From positions 1 through 49,885 of the forward strand of contig CALVDQ010000018.1 of NCBI GenBank assembly GCA_944326325.1: a DNA stretch of 49,885 bases. The letters run 5' to 3'. Position numbers and translations under genes: made by a program. The notes beneath the pieces are model-generated. The model was not told the origin of the DNA and searched no databases. It saw only the letters and a program-made list of their open reading frames with translations. This DNA is from an uncultured Bacteroidales bacterium. GTDB lineage: Bacteria; Bacteroidota; Bacteroidia; Bacteroidales; UBA932. Shown here one piece after another: positions 21,913 through 30,963 of this stretch (within the stretch, counting starts at the first letter, position 1; every line of letters starts with the position of its first letter).

Positions 21913-23286
21913 ATGGCACAGAAGACTAAATCCGTATGGTTCTGCTCCTCATGCGGGAATGAGAGCCCCAAGTGGATGGGCCGGTGTCCGGCTTGCGGGG
22001 AGTGGAATACCATGGTCGAGGAAAAAGTGGCTGTACGCGGGCAATCGTCCCGCCGCCAGGAGGAATGTCAGGTGGGGAAAGCTTCCCGTCCGCTATCTCT
22101 TCCGGAGATAGATTCTTCGGAGGAAAGCCGGAGGTCTCTGCGCAGTGCGGAGATGGACAGGCTGCTGGGCGGGGGAATAGTAGAAGGGTCGCTGGTGCTG
22201 ATAGCTGGCGAACCTGGTATCGGCAAGTCTACGCTTTCCCTGCAGATCCCTCTTCATTGCCAGGGCCTGAGCACTTTGTATGTGACAGGGGAGGAGAGTG
22301 CCAGGCAGGTGAAGCTGAGGGCTTCCAGGCTCGGAGGGGACGGTAGCGGCTGTCTGATTTTCAGCGAGACCCTGATGGAGAACATAATCCGGGAGGCTGG
22401 ACGGATTATGCCGGATCTCATGATAGTCGATTCGATACAGACCGTATATACGCAGACGATGGAGTCCTCCCCGGGCTCGGTGTCCCAGATAAAGGAATGC
22501 GCCTCGATGCTTCTGAGACTGGCGAAGGAGACAGGAATTCCTGTCATTCTGATAGGCCATATCACGAAGGAAGGAAGTATCGCCGGTCCGAAGGTCCTGG
22601 AACATATCGTGGATGTGGTCCTGCAGTTCGAAGGGGACAACACAGGGGCCTACCGCCTTTTGCGGAGTATCAAGAACCGTTTCGGCTCCACTTCGGAAAT
22701 GGCTGTGTTCGAAATGACCGGTTCAGGCCTCAGGGAAGTCAGCAATCCTTCGGAGATGCTTATCCCCATGCACGGACAGGGGCTGAGCGGGATAGCCGTT
22801 GGGGCGATGCTTGACGGAAGCCGTTCTTTCCTTATCGAGGTCCAGTCTCTGGTAAGTTCAGCGGCCTACGGCACTCCGCAGCGTTCCGCTACCGGCTTCG
22901 ATGTCCGCAGGCTGAATATGCTTCTTGCTGTTCTGGAGAAACGGGCCGGTTTCAGACTCGGGGTGAAGGATGTGTTCCTGAACATGGCCGGAGGCCTGCG
23001 CGTCTCTGATCCGGCCTGTGACCTTGCCGTAATATGTGCCGTGCTTTCCTCCAGTTTCGATTTTGCCATTCCGTCGGAAACCTGTTTTGCCGGAGAAGTG
23101 GGGCTGAGCGGTGAAATACGGCCGGTGTCCCAGACCGAGCGGCGCATCGCCGAAGCTGCCAGGCTCGGATTCAGGACGGTATACCTGTCTTCTTTCGGGG
23201 TGCTCAATAATGTTCCGGACGGCATCCGCATTGTAAGGGTGCCGGATGTTCCGGCGCTTTGCCGGAGCCTGTTCAGGGAAAAGTAG
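21913..23286 (+). CDS. radA: DNA repair protein RadA
   Basis: RadA is a DnaB-like/RecA-like ATPase that drives branch migration in recombinational repair. Zinc finger C11, C14, C25, C28 (FCSSCGNESPKWMGRCPACG), Walker A GEPGIGKST at about 99-107, Walker B LMIVDSIQT, the RadA signature IKNRFGST and a C-terminal Lon-like domain (GEVGLSGEIRPV) are all present. The frame extends seven residues upstream, but ATG 21913 (MAQKTKSVW) gives the family start and leaves room for the promoter. It ends 2 bp from the convergent dacB stop. Confidence 0.97.
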   Translation: MAQKTKSVWFCSSCGNESPKWMGRCPACGEWNTMVEEKVAVRGQSSRRQEECQVGKASRPLSLPEIDSSEESRRSLRSAEMDRLLGGGIVEGSLVLIAGEPGIGKSTLSLQIPLHCQGLSTLYVTGEESARQVKLRASRLGGDGSGCLIFSETLMENIIREAGRIMPDLMIVDSIQTVYTQTMESSPGSVSQIKECASMLLRLAKETGIPVILIGHITKEGSIAGPKVLEHIVDVVLQFEGDNTGAYRLLRSIKNRFGSTSEMAVFEMTGSGLREVSNPSEMLIPMHGQGLSGIAVGAMLDGSRSFLIEVQSLVSSAAYGTPQRSATGFDVRRLNMLLAVLEKRAGFRLGVKDVFLNMAGGLRVSDPACDLAVICAVLSSSFDFAIPSETCFAGEVGLSGEIRPVSQTERRIAEAARLGFRTVYLSSFGVLNNVPDGIRIVRVPDVPALCRSLFREK

Positions 23287-23288
23287 CG

Positions 23289-24788
23289 TCATCTGCCGGA
23301 CAGAAGGTAAAGCAGCCTGTCGATTATCCCCTGCATCCGGTATTGCGACAGCAGCGAATTGTTGATCATTATGGAAAAGACGGCAGGCTTTCCGCCACTC
23401 TCCGGATTGTCGGCATCGTGACGGGTCGGGAAAATATATCCGCTGAAACATTTCACCCCTGTCATCGATCCGCTTTTGAGGCGAATCCGTGAAGTCAGCT
23501 CCCTGTCATATCCTGCCATCACACCTTTCAGGGTCCCGTCGCTCCCGGGTGAAGGCAGGCTGTAGATGAAGCTCCCGAATTCCGGACTTTCTGTCATGGC
23601 TAGGAGAAACGAGCAGATGAAGGAGGGTGAGAGCAGATTATGCCGCGAAAGCCCGCTCCCGTCCCGGATGCAAACCTTCCCTGGGTCCAGCCCCATGTCT
23701 TCGAGCAGTTTCCTGACAGCCTGGGCTGACGGGGCATAGTCTCCGGAACCGCATATCTCTTTGCCTATGGTATGGTACAGGGTTTCGGCGTAGAGATTGT
23801 TGCTTTCATGGTTGGTTTCGAATGCTATCCTGAGCAGGTCCGCAGAACCGGTCTTCCCCAGGACGGTCAGGCTGTCGCGGCCGGCCGTCCCGTTTTCCGG
23901 GAGGAAATATCCGGTGTCGGCAGGGCCTCCGACGCACTCTATCCCGGCTTTCCCTATCCAGTCCGCGAAATATGATGCGCAGGTGTATGCAGGGAACTTG
24001 TTGCTGCATTCCAGCGTCTTTGCCGCCCTGTCTGAGGCGAAGGTCCCTCTCATTTCCCCGCATGGCCTCAGGTCCGACGTGTAGTAGTAGAGTCTGTCAC
24101 CTGTCCCGGCCTCGCCTGTGGTGCAGTTGTACCTGTATTCCATCCAGGGGCAGACCGGGAAGCTTTCCCGTATTGCCACCTTGTCTCCCGTATGGTTTCC
24201 CGGTCTGACATCGAAGCTCTGTATGTTCTCGAAAAATGTCAGGCCGCTTATCCCGGTGCCGTAGTAGGTGCCGCAGTCATCCCACTGCCAGGTCTGTTCC
24301 TCGGGCATGTCCGTGTCGAAATACCTGTCGTCTCCGATAATATGCCCGCTGATTTTCCTTATCCCGGCATCTTCCAGCATTTCCGTCCACCGGCCGAACA
24401 GTTCCGGAAGTGTCGCTGCAATGCTGTCATCTGACGCGAGTGTCGGATCCCCTCCGCCTGTTATGTACAGGTCCCCGTGGAGAGTGCCTCCGCTGATTTC
24501 ACCGGAATACGCTATTCCTGTCTCGTAGACATGGCTGCTCCCCAGGGCATCGAGGGCCAGTCCCGTGGTGACCAGTTTCATGTTGGATGCCGGGATGAGC
24601 AGGGTTGAGGGATTGAAGGCGGCGATGGTGTCCCCTTCCGGGCCGATGGCCAGAAGTCCGAGCACGGCACCTTCAAGATCTTCGTTTACTGTACTGTCTA
24701 TATAGCTGGCTACAAGTTCTTTCTGCGTATGGTACACCTGTCCGGAAGCCATTGCAGGGAAGAACAGTGACAAAAAAAAGAAAATCAT
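23289..24788 (-). CDS. dacB: D-alanyl-D-alanine carboxypeptidase/endopeptidase (PBP4, S13 family)
   Basis: A periplasmic peptidoglycan peptidase that trims or cleaves peptide cross-links. A signal peptide (about residues 1-16) precedes the catalytic motifs: SNMK with S68 and K71, SNN in HESNNLYAETL, and KSG in LKSGSMTG. The long insertion between the first two motifs, typical of PBP4, is present, and the length of 499 residues fits. It is divergent from galE, and the -7 boxes of the two genes are one base apart. Confidence 0.94.
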   Translation of the reverse strand: MIFFFLSLFFPAMASGQVYHTQKELVASYIDSTVNEDLEGAVLGLLAIGPEGDTIAAFNPSTLLIPASNMKLVTTGLALDALGSSHVYETGIAYSGEISGGTLHGDLYITGGGDPTLASDDSIAATLPELFGRWTEMLEDAGIRKISGHIIGDDRYFDTDMPEEQTWQWDDCGTYYGTGISGLTFFENIQSFDVRPGNHTGDKVAIRESFPVCPWMEYRYNCTTGEAGTGDRLYYYTSDLRPCGEMRGTFASDRAAKTLECSNKFPAYTCASYFADWIGKAGIECVGGPADTGYFLPENGTAGRDSLTVLGKTGSADLLRIAFETNHESNNLYAETLYHTIGKEICGSGDYAPSAQAVRKLLEDMGLDPGKVCIRDGSGLSRHNLLSPSFICSFLLAMTESPEFGSFIYSLPSPGSDGTLKGVMAGYDRELTSRIRLKSGSMTGVKCFSGYIFPTRHDADNPESGGKPAVFSIMINNSLLSQYRMQGIIDRLLYLLSGR

Positions 24789-24799
24789 CGTATCCCCGG

Positions 24800-24830
24800 T
24801 TTGTTAGTAACGTCAAATTTACTATTTTTG
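24800..24830 (+). promoter_or_regulatory. galE promoter
   Basis: TATTTTTG (24823-24830) as -7 box and TTTG (24800-24803) as -33 box, 19 bp apart. This agrees well with the Bacteroidota primary-sigma promoter. Confidence 0.65.
24814..24821 (-). promoter_or_regulatory. dacB promoter -7 box, back to back with galE box
   Basis: TAAATTTG on the minus strand, 25 bp before the dacB start, one base from the galE -7 box on the other strand. Confidence 0.45.
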
Positions 24831-24867
24831 TATGATTCATAGGAAATTTATCAGCACTATTTATATT

Positions 24868-25941
24868 ATGGAAAACAAGAAATGTGTTCTGGTGTCCGGT
24901 GGCGCAGGCTACATCGGGAGCCATGTTACTGTAGAACTTATCGAGGCAGGCTACGATGTGGTCGTGGCAGACAATCTGTCAAACTGTGACCTTACCTGCT
25001 TCGAGGGTGTAAAGAAGATAACCGGAAGGGACGATATCCCTTTCGAACAGATCGACTGCTGTGACCAGAAGTCCGTGGACATGGTGTTCGGGAAATACAG
25101 GATTGACGCCGTAATCCACTTCGCAGCCTTCAAGGCTGTGGGCGAGTCAGTGGCGGAGCCTATCAAATATTACAAGAACAACCTCATGTCTTTCCTCAAT
25201 ATACTTGATGCTTCGAAGAACCACGGGGGATGCAATGTCCTTTTCTCGTCTTCTGCCACCGTCTATGGCGAGACGGACAAGCTTCCTGTCACGGAAGAGT
25301 CTCCACGCCAGCCGGCCACGAGTTCCTACGGTGCCACCAAACAGATCTGCGAGGATATCCTTGTGGATGTGGTGAGGGCTACCGGAGCATACGGCTGCGA
25401 AGTGAAGCCGGGAACCGGCAGCCTCGGTCCTGTCAAGGGAATAGCCTTGAGGTATTTCAACCCTATCGGCGCCCATCCTTCCGCATTGATCGGAGAACTC
25501 CCGCGCGGTGTCCCGAATAACCTGGTGCCTTACATCACTCAGACGGCTATCGGCAAACGTGAGTGCCTCAGCATCTTCGGAAATGATTATCCGACCCCGG
25601 ACGGGACCTGCCTCAGGGACTATATCGACATCGTCGATCTGGCCAAGGCTCATGTTGCTGCCGTAGCCAGGATGCTTGACGGCAAGATGAAGAAAGACTA
25701 CGAGATTTTCAACATCGGTACCGGACGTCCGGTTTCTGTGCTTGAACTCGTGACCAAGTTCGAGAAAGTCAACAACCTTAAACTGAACTACAGGTTCGCC
25801 CCGCGCCGTGCCGGAGATACTACGGCCATCTGGGCCGATACCTCCCTTGCCAACAGGGAACTCGGCTGGAAAGCCGGCAGGTCGCTGGAGGAAACCCTTG
25901 CCGCGGCCTGGAAATGGGAGTGTCATCTGGCCGGAAAGTGA
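24868..25941 (+). CDS. galE: UDP-glucose 4-epimerase
   Basis: Interconverts UDP-glucose and UDP-galactose with bound NAD in the Leloir pathway and in surface glycan synthesis. Residue landmarks are SGGAGYIGSH (NAD site), HFAAFKAVGES, SSSATVYG, the catalytic YxxxK in SYGATKQ and RYFNPIGAHPS, DYIDIVDLAKAH and ALAAAWKWE-type C-terminus. At 357 residues it is slightly longer than E. coli GalE, with a GCEVKPGTGSLGP insertion near 180. ATG 24868 is preferred over 24832, which lies at the transcription start. A strong terminator follows. Confidence 0.96.
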   Translation: MENKKCVLVSGGAGYIGSHVTVELIEAGYDVVVADNLSNCDLTCFEGVKKITGRDDIPFEQIDCCDQKSVDMVFGKYRIDAVIHFAAFKAVGESVAEPIKYYKNNLMSFLNILDASKNHGGCNVLFSSSATVYGETDKLPVTEESPRQPATSSYGATKQICEDILVDVVRATGAYGCEVKPGTGSLGPVKGIALRYFNPIGAHPSALIGELPRGVPNNLVPYITQTAIGKRECLSIFGNDYPTPDGTCLRDYIDIVDLAKAHVAAVARMLDGKMKKDYEIFNIGTGRPVSVLELVTKFEKVNNLKLNYRFAPRRAGDTTAIWADTSLANRELGWKAGRSLEETLAAAWKWECHLAGK

Positions 25942-25962
25942 TGGTAATATAGAATAATGATA

Positions 25963-26015
25963 AAAAATGAAGGGGGGGGACCCAAAATTCTTTTTGGGTC
26001 CCCCCCCTTCATTTT
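25963..26015. terminator. Bidirectional terminator between galE and the lipoprotein operon
   Basis: A near-perfect hairpin with AAAATGAAGGGGGGG on the left, CCCAAAA/TTTTTGGG inside and the matching C-rich arm and TTCATTTT on the right. A-run and T-run flank both sides, so it can serve both convergent genes. Confidence 0.85.
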
Positions 26016-26082
26016 CTGTCGTGCAGCCTGTCATCATGCCGGAAATTCCGTACTTTCAGACAAGCGGATTCCGGAGGAACCG

Positions 26083-26643
26083 TTACATTTCAACCAGTGC
26101 GAATGGATTGATAATCTGGGCCCCTTCCGCAGCGGTACATTCGTATTCGTAGACGACAGGACTGTCAGAAAACGGATCCTGAACCGATACCTGGAGTTTC
26201 ACGCTGTTTTCAGTGAGCCCGGAGTATGTTATGGTATATGTCCCGAATTGTCCTGTCCCGGTAATCGTGCCGGAAGTGCTGTCGGTTTCCTTCGTCTCGG
26301 AGACTTCTATCTCGTCTGAAAACATGAAATCCGTATTTTCATCGTACGTAATATCCAGACCAAATGCTTCAATGTACATATCGAGCATCGCTTTGTTGCT
26401 TGGTGACATTGCCCCGTATGTGACGGTGGAGTTCTCCAGATCGATATCGTAGATAACTCTGCCGTCTTCTGTCCCTCCGAGACCATCACTGAGTGCCGCT
26501 GAAGCAACCCATTGTTTCTGGATCGAAGCCTGGACTTCAGTTTCCTCGGTCTGGTTCTCGTTACCGTTCTTTTCGCATCCGGTCAAGCTCAGGAGACCGG
26601 CGCAGGCGGCTGCAGCCGCCAGGATCATCAGATTCTTTTTCAT
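26083..26643 (-). CDS. Small lipoprotein, last gene of the SusCD operon
   Basis: The 186-residue protein has a lipoprotein signal peptide with lipobox LTGC (Cys23) followed by an acidic, Asn/Glu-rich linker. The remainder is beta-rich and Thr/Ser-rich (TSGTITGTGQFGTYTITYSG) and resembles lipocalin-like or DUF-type surface lipoproteins, but I cannot name the family. It follows the IPT lipoprotein by 38 bp and ends at a strong bidirectional terminator, so it is probably the last member of the uptake operon. Confidence 0.8.
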   Translation of the reverse strand: MKKNLMILAAAAACAGLLSLTGCEKNGNENQTEETEVQASIQKQWVASAALSDGLGGTEDGRVIYDIDLENSTVTYGAMSPSNKAMLDMYIEAFGLDITYDENTDFMFSDEIEVSETKETDSTSGTITGTGQFGTYTITYSGLTENSVKLQVSVQDPFSDSPVVYEYECTAAEGAQIINPFALVEM

Positions 26644-26681
26644 GATAATAAAGATTAAAGTGTTGATGTTGATTGCCGTCT

Positions 26682-27956
26682 TTATTCGTAAGTATATTGT
26701 ATCGTAACGGGATATGCGTTGAACGGGTCGGTATAGGAAGCCCCGGTCACGTAGCCTTCCCCGTCGTATTCATAGGAGACCTCTTTTCCGTCGAGACTTG
26801 TCGGAAGGTTTGCCGAAGCCCTGCCGGTAAGCCCCATGACCTGCGCCACCCGGAATATCTCGCATTCCGAGGCGATGACACTGATGGTGAAATCCACGGC
26901 GAACGGATTGTTGGCAAGCCCAGGATCGCCGTAGGTGCAGTCTATCCAGAATTCTCCAAGGGATATGTTCCCGTCGACCGTGTCCAGCCATATTGAACCG
27001 TTGCTCCCGTTGCTTTCGGCGTATGAGACATATCCTTCGCTGTCATATTCCCATCCGAAAGTGTAGTAGTCTTCCACTCCTCCCTGGGTCGTCTCGAAAG
27101 TGGACGATACCACACGGTCTCCGCTGACCCTGAGCCTGAAATCAGAATAGCCGTATTCATCCGACACGGGAGTGAAGCTGTAGTCGGTATATTCTCCGCC
27201 ACTCCCTGTAGTTGCCTCCACGGTATATTCTTCAAATCCGGTAACCGTCCCTTCTTCCTGCTGCCATACCGGGTGGAGACTGTAGGCGTGTTCGTAGGAA
27301 GTCCCGGGAGCGATATTGTATGTTATCGCCGAAAGGCGTTTCTTCGAAGTGACGAAAAATGTCCTGCTTATGGTCATTTCCCCGTTGTCCTGTACAATCA
27401 TGAGGCTCATCTTGCCGCGCGGAGTATCTTCCGGTACGGCAGCAGTGAGCGTGGTGCCGGAAACCTCGGTCTCGAGCGGTGTCCTCTGCCCGTTTCCGTC
27501 CGCCAGAACGAGGATTGCCGAACTGCCGAAACCTGTACCCTCTACAGTGAAGCTGCCTCCTGGCAGGCAATATCCAGGGACTCCGGTGACCGTTATATCT
27601 ATGGAGCCGGCCGTAACGGTGATCTTTCCCAGCTCTGAACGGATGCCGTCCTGCTCGACGGCAATTGTGTATTCCCCGGTCGGGGCATAGAGAGTGAAGA
27701 ATATGCCTGAAGCCGTGACGGTGACATTTTCCAGCAGTGTCTGCCCGCCGGAAGCATCCACAAGATAGAAGGCTGCATCGGGTGATATGCCGCTGCATAT
27801 TATGATCACGTCATCTCCGGTACTGAAGATGTTGCCGGAAGGAAATCGGATTTCCGATCCGGACCCTCCCGGACCTTCTCCGCTGTCAGGCCCTTTCTCG
27901 CAGGATACGGCTGCGAGAAGCATGGCTGTGAATATTATGTAGAGTATCCTTTTCAT
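26682..27956 (-). CDS. IPT/TIG-domain surface lipoprotein
   Basis: The 424-residue protein has a lipobox (AAVSC, Cys19) and a Gly/Ser/Pro-rich linker. It then has two Ig-like IPT/TIG modules (about 35-115 and 118-205; GVPGYCLPGGSFTVEGTGFG is typical) and a C-terminal part with YDSEGYVSYAES and EYDGEGYVTGASY, resembling DUF4595-like repeats. Such proteins act as ligand-binding accessory proteins of SusC/SusD systems. Its order after SusCD, DUF4843, PKD and TlpA suggests the same role. Ligand unknown. Confidence 0.82.
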   Translation of the reverse strand: MKRILYIIFTAMLLAAVSCEKGPDSGEGPGGSGSEIRFPSGNIFSTGDDVIIICSGISPDAAFYLVDASGGQTLLENVTVTASGIFFTLYAPTGEYTIAVEQDGIRSELGKITVTAGSIDITVTGVPGYCLPGGSFTVEGTGFGSSAILVLADGNGQRTPLETEVSGTTLTAAVPEDTPRGKMSLMIVQDNGEMTISRTFFVTSKKRLSAITYNIAPGTSYEHAYSLHPVWQQEEGTVTGFEEYTVEATTGSGGEYTDYSFTPVSDEYGYSDFRLRVSGDRVVSSTFETTQGGVEDYYTFGWEYDSEGYVSYAESNGSNGSIWLDTVDGNISLGEFWIDCTYGDPGLANNPFAVDFTISVIASECEIFRVAQVMGLTGRASANLPTSLDGKEVSYEYDGEGYVTGASYTDPFNAYPVTIQYTYE

Positions 27957-27993
27957 TTCCTGTTTTATTGATAGTCCGGATCAGGGTGTCGGG

Positions 27994-29355
27994 TCAGATC
28001 CCTTCAAGTGCCGAGAGCACCTTTTCCGTGTCACCGGAAGACGGGCGGGTCATCCGGGAATTGATGATGTTCCCCTCCTTGTCCAGAAGGATGAATCTCG
28101 GTATGCTCCTGATGCCGTATGCTGTGAGAAAATCGCTACTGTCTCCGAGGTAGAGCTGTACTCCGGACAATTCCCCGCTTCGTATCTTCTCTTCCCATTT
28201 CTGTCTGTCGGAGTCTATCGATAGCCCGAGGAAGGTAATCCCGCGGCCTTCAAACTTCTTTTCGAGCTCTTTCAGGTGAGGAAGCTCCCTCATGCACGGC
28301 TGGCACCATGTCGCCCATACGTCTATGTAGACATATTTTCCCCTGAAGTCTTCAAGGGTACGGACTTTCCCGTCAATACCGGAAGCCTCGAAGTCCGGGG
28401 ACGGCTTTCCGGGCTTTTTCCTGTCCCACTTGTCGCACCTGGCCTCGAAACCGGCGACAAGCACGGAATCCGTTACATAGGTGCGGTAGATGTTGGCCAT
28501 GTCCTCGGTGCCGTCAGTCCCGAAATTGTCGATGTACGGCACGGCAATATGATGCAGCAGGACCTGCCTTACCTTTTCATCCGAGCAGACGGTACTGATG
28601 TATTTCATTTCGGCCACGAGCTTGGGGTACAGACTGCCGGTCTCCCTTCCTTCCGGGTCGAGTATATGTGCGCTTTCAGTCATGAATTCCCGGTATTCGT
28701 CAATGTCGGCGTACATCGGGTCTTCCTTGAAATAGCTTCTTATCACATCATAATATGCCTCGTCAGGCCGGTATCCTGGATCCTGTGCGATGACCCTGTG
28801 CGCCATAGGGTACATCAGCAGCTGTATGCCGTAGGCGTATCTTATGCGTGCATCCTCCATCTTCCGGAAATTCCCGGTGCCTTTCAGGTCCCTGGCCTCC
28901 AGCAATACCGATGCATCTTCTGTCTTTGCTTTCAGCCTGGCCGCGAATTCATCGAAAGGAAGTCCGTAGTCCTGGTCAGGAAGGGCATTGAGGGTCATCG
29001 AATTGAGGTATTCCACTGCTGGAGCCTTCTTTCCTTCGAACCTGAATGTTCCGGCCATGTCGTTCCCATCGAAGGATATGGTGCCGGTATCTCCGTCTTC
29101 AGCGTATATGAGACGGCTTTCCGTACCGTAGAATATTTTCATGAAGGCTGCGTCCGTGTCCGTTATCGTGCAGGACGCGTGTCCGAGACTGTCGAGAGGA
29201 AGCTCGTGTATGTCGGTGTGGCATACCACGACGACAGTTCCCGACACCGGTGAGGTGACCTCGAAATCCAGCCTTATGCCGTCACTTTCCGTGCAGCCGG
29301 TGGCAAGGGGGAGCAATGCGATGGTTAACGCGGTAATGTATCCGATATTTTTCAT
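27994..29355 (-). CDS. TlpA-like thioredoxin-fold lipoprotein
   Basis: The 453-residue protein has a lipobox (LATGC) and a long N-terminal region (about 25-310), partly DUF4369-like, with many acidic residues. A C-terminal thioredoxin domain carries WCQPC in DVWATWCQPCMRELP and a cis-Pro loop (GIRSIPRFILLD). It should reduce or rearrange disulfides in the periplasm or at the outer membrane. ATG 29355 (MKNIGYITAL) is chosen over a TTG six codons upstream that overlaps the previous stop. It is the sixth gene in order from susC to the terminal lipoprotein if sigma/FecR are excluded; thioredoxins of this type often accompany SusCD loci that handle peptides or metal complexes. Confidence 0.88.
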   Translation of the reverse strand: MKNIGYITALTIALLPLATGCTESDGIRLDFEVTSPVSGTVVVVCHTDIHELPLDSLGHASCTITDTDAAFMKIFYGTESRLIYAEDGDTGTISFDGNDMAGTFRFEGKKAPAVEYLNSMTLNALPDQDYGLPFDEFAARLKAKTEDASVLLEARDLKGTGNFRKMEDARIRYAYGIQLLMYPMAHRVIAQDPGYRPDEAYYDVIRSYFKEDPMYADIDEYREFMTESAHILDPEGRETGSLYPKLVAEMKYISTVCSDEKVRQVLLHHIAVPYIDNFGTDGTEDMANIYRTYVTDSVLVAGFEARCDKWDRKKPGKPSPDFEASGIDGKVRTLEDFRGKYVYIDVWATWCQPCMRELPHLKELEKKFEGRGITFLGLSIDSDRQKWEEKIRSGELSGVQLYLGDSSDFLTAYGIRSIPRFILLDKEGNIINSRMTRPSSGDTEKVLSALEGI

Positions 29356-29369
29356 AATATTAAAGATTT

Positions 29370-30962
29370 TCAATATATTCTTTCCTTATAGGTGGCATCG
29401 GTGATGGTGGCGAACCCGGTATAGGTCTCGGAAGGGACGGCACCCGAGAAATTCCCTTCGCTGTAGTAGCCCTCGTATATCCTCAACGTGCCTTCTCCTG
29501 CGGAAGTCTCGCTCCCGACTACAAGGTCGTAGCGCTTCAGACTGTTGGAAGAGTTCTGGTACAGGTTGAATTTCAGGCAGGTAATCGTCTCACCGGGCAA
29601 TTCGAACTGCAGTTCGGACACGGCAGGGCTTTCCGAGAGGTCCACTCTGTATACTTTCCCTCCAACGGCATAGTACATATAGCTTCTCAGGGAACTGAAG
29701 GCATACAGGTTGGAATCAAGGGTTATATCCGTACAGGCCGAAATGTCCGCGTACAATGCCTTTCCAAGCACGTATGTACAGTCGGCATAGACGAGCATAT
29801 CCCCGCACTGGATACCGTAGACATATCGTCTGTCCCCGTCCGAGAGGATGGTGTAGGTCACGCCCATGGAGGCGTTGCCCGGGTCGTAGCAGGTGTTCTC
29901 CATATAGACATAGCCGTATCCTTCCGGATAGTCGAAATGAACGGATTCCACCACACCCTCGGCACCTTCTTTCCCCGCTGTCTGTTCACGGGCAATCTCT
30001 CCCATGTCGTCCATTTCCTGCAGAGGCCTGTATCCGCCTATGTCATCGAGCAGAGGGCAATATGCCATGAATTTCCCGTTGTCGATATCGTACAGCAGGT
30101 ATACGGCTGCATATATGCTGCCGGCCAGGACATTTGCTCCTATGACAGGGGCCACCCTGAAGCCTTCGTTCACTGCACTTCCGTACAGTCCGCTCACGCC
30201 AAGGACTTCACAGTAGTATGCGTCTGTCCCGCTTACAGCCACCTTTCCGACCCCTGAGCATACGATGGACCACGGCGTCAGGGCTATCCCTGCCCCCGAC
30301 TCGTAGACGAGGGCATATTCTTCCGTCCATCCGAAAGAATCCTTCCCGAGCCTCGTGGCCCCGTCATCGGTAAGCAGATAGTACGGCGAGCTGTCATCGG
30401 TCATCCTGGAGAGCCATTGTATCTTCCGTGGGCCGTTGTATGCCGGCATGCCTTCTTCCCTTGCCTGTTCCAGGACATCCGTATAGGTCTCTCCGGTGAT
30501 CTCCGAGATGAAGTCGAGCCTTGCCGCCCCTGCGTCGGAGCACAGGACCATCCAGCCTTCCGACATGGAGGAGTTCACCGTAAGGGTGGACCCGGTCCTC
30601 CATATAATGCCGCTGCTGTTTTCCTTCATGGTGTAGTACATGGAATAGGATCCTGGCGCGAGGGTGACTTCATAGCTGAGATCCCTGGTGGTGGCAAGGA
30701 CGGTCTCTGCGTTGTCATTGTTGTTGTCGATCACCTTCCATTCGTAGGTGTAGCTGTCTTCCGGCATGCCGCCTTCTATCACGGGGACGATTTCCAGGGT
30801 CTGCATGGTGAGGATTTCGTAGTTTTCCCTGATACCGCTTATCCGGGGACCATCGAGTTCCGTATATTCATAGTTCCCGAGATCCGGTGCGCAGGATGCA
30901 AGGATGGCCGCGTAGACGAGGACAGGTACAACCGCAAATATGTCATTGGTATATTCTTTCAT
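29370..30962 (-). CDS. PKD-like family surface lipoprotein
   Basis: The 530-residue protein has a lipobox (ILASC, near residue 24) followed by CAPDLGNYEYTELDG. This start, with tandem PKD-like Ig domains (YTYEWKVIDNNNDN; DLSYEVTLAPGSYSMYY) and a beta-propeller-like remainder, is the PKD-like family (PF16407-type) seen next to DUF4843 lipoproteins. It most likely forms part of the extracellular binding complex on top of SusC. Start is 1 bp past the DUF4843 stop and the end is 14 bp from the TlpA-like start: one operon. Confidence 0.88.
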   Translation of the reverse strand: MKEYTNDIFAVVPVLVYAAILASCAPDLGNYEYTELDGPRISGIRENYEILTMQTLEIVPVIEGGMPEDSYTYEWKVIDNNNDNAETVLATTRDLSYEVTLAPGSYSMYYTMKENSSGIIWRTGSTLTVNSSMSEGWMVLCSDAGAARLDFISEITGETYTDVLEQAREEGMPAYNGPRKIQWLSRMTDDSSPYYLLTDDGATRLGKDSFGWTEEYALVYESGAGIALTPWSIVCSGVGKVAVSGTDAYYCEVLGVSGLYGSAVNEGFRVAPVIGANVLAGSIYAAVYLLYDIDNGKFMAYCPLLDDIGGYRPLQEMDDMGEIAREQTAGKEGAEGVVESVHFDYPEGYGYVYMENTCYDPGNASMGVTYTILSDGDRRYVYGIQCGDMLVYADCTYVLGKALYADISACTDITLDSNLYAFSSLRSYMYYAVGGKVYRVDLSESPAVSELQFELPGETITCLKFNLYQNSSNSLKRYDLVVGSETSAGEGTLRIYEGYYSEGNFSGAVPSETYTGFATITDATYKERIY

Positions 30963-30963
30963 G

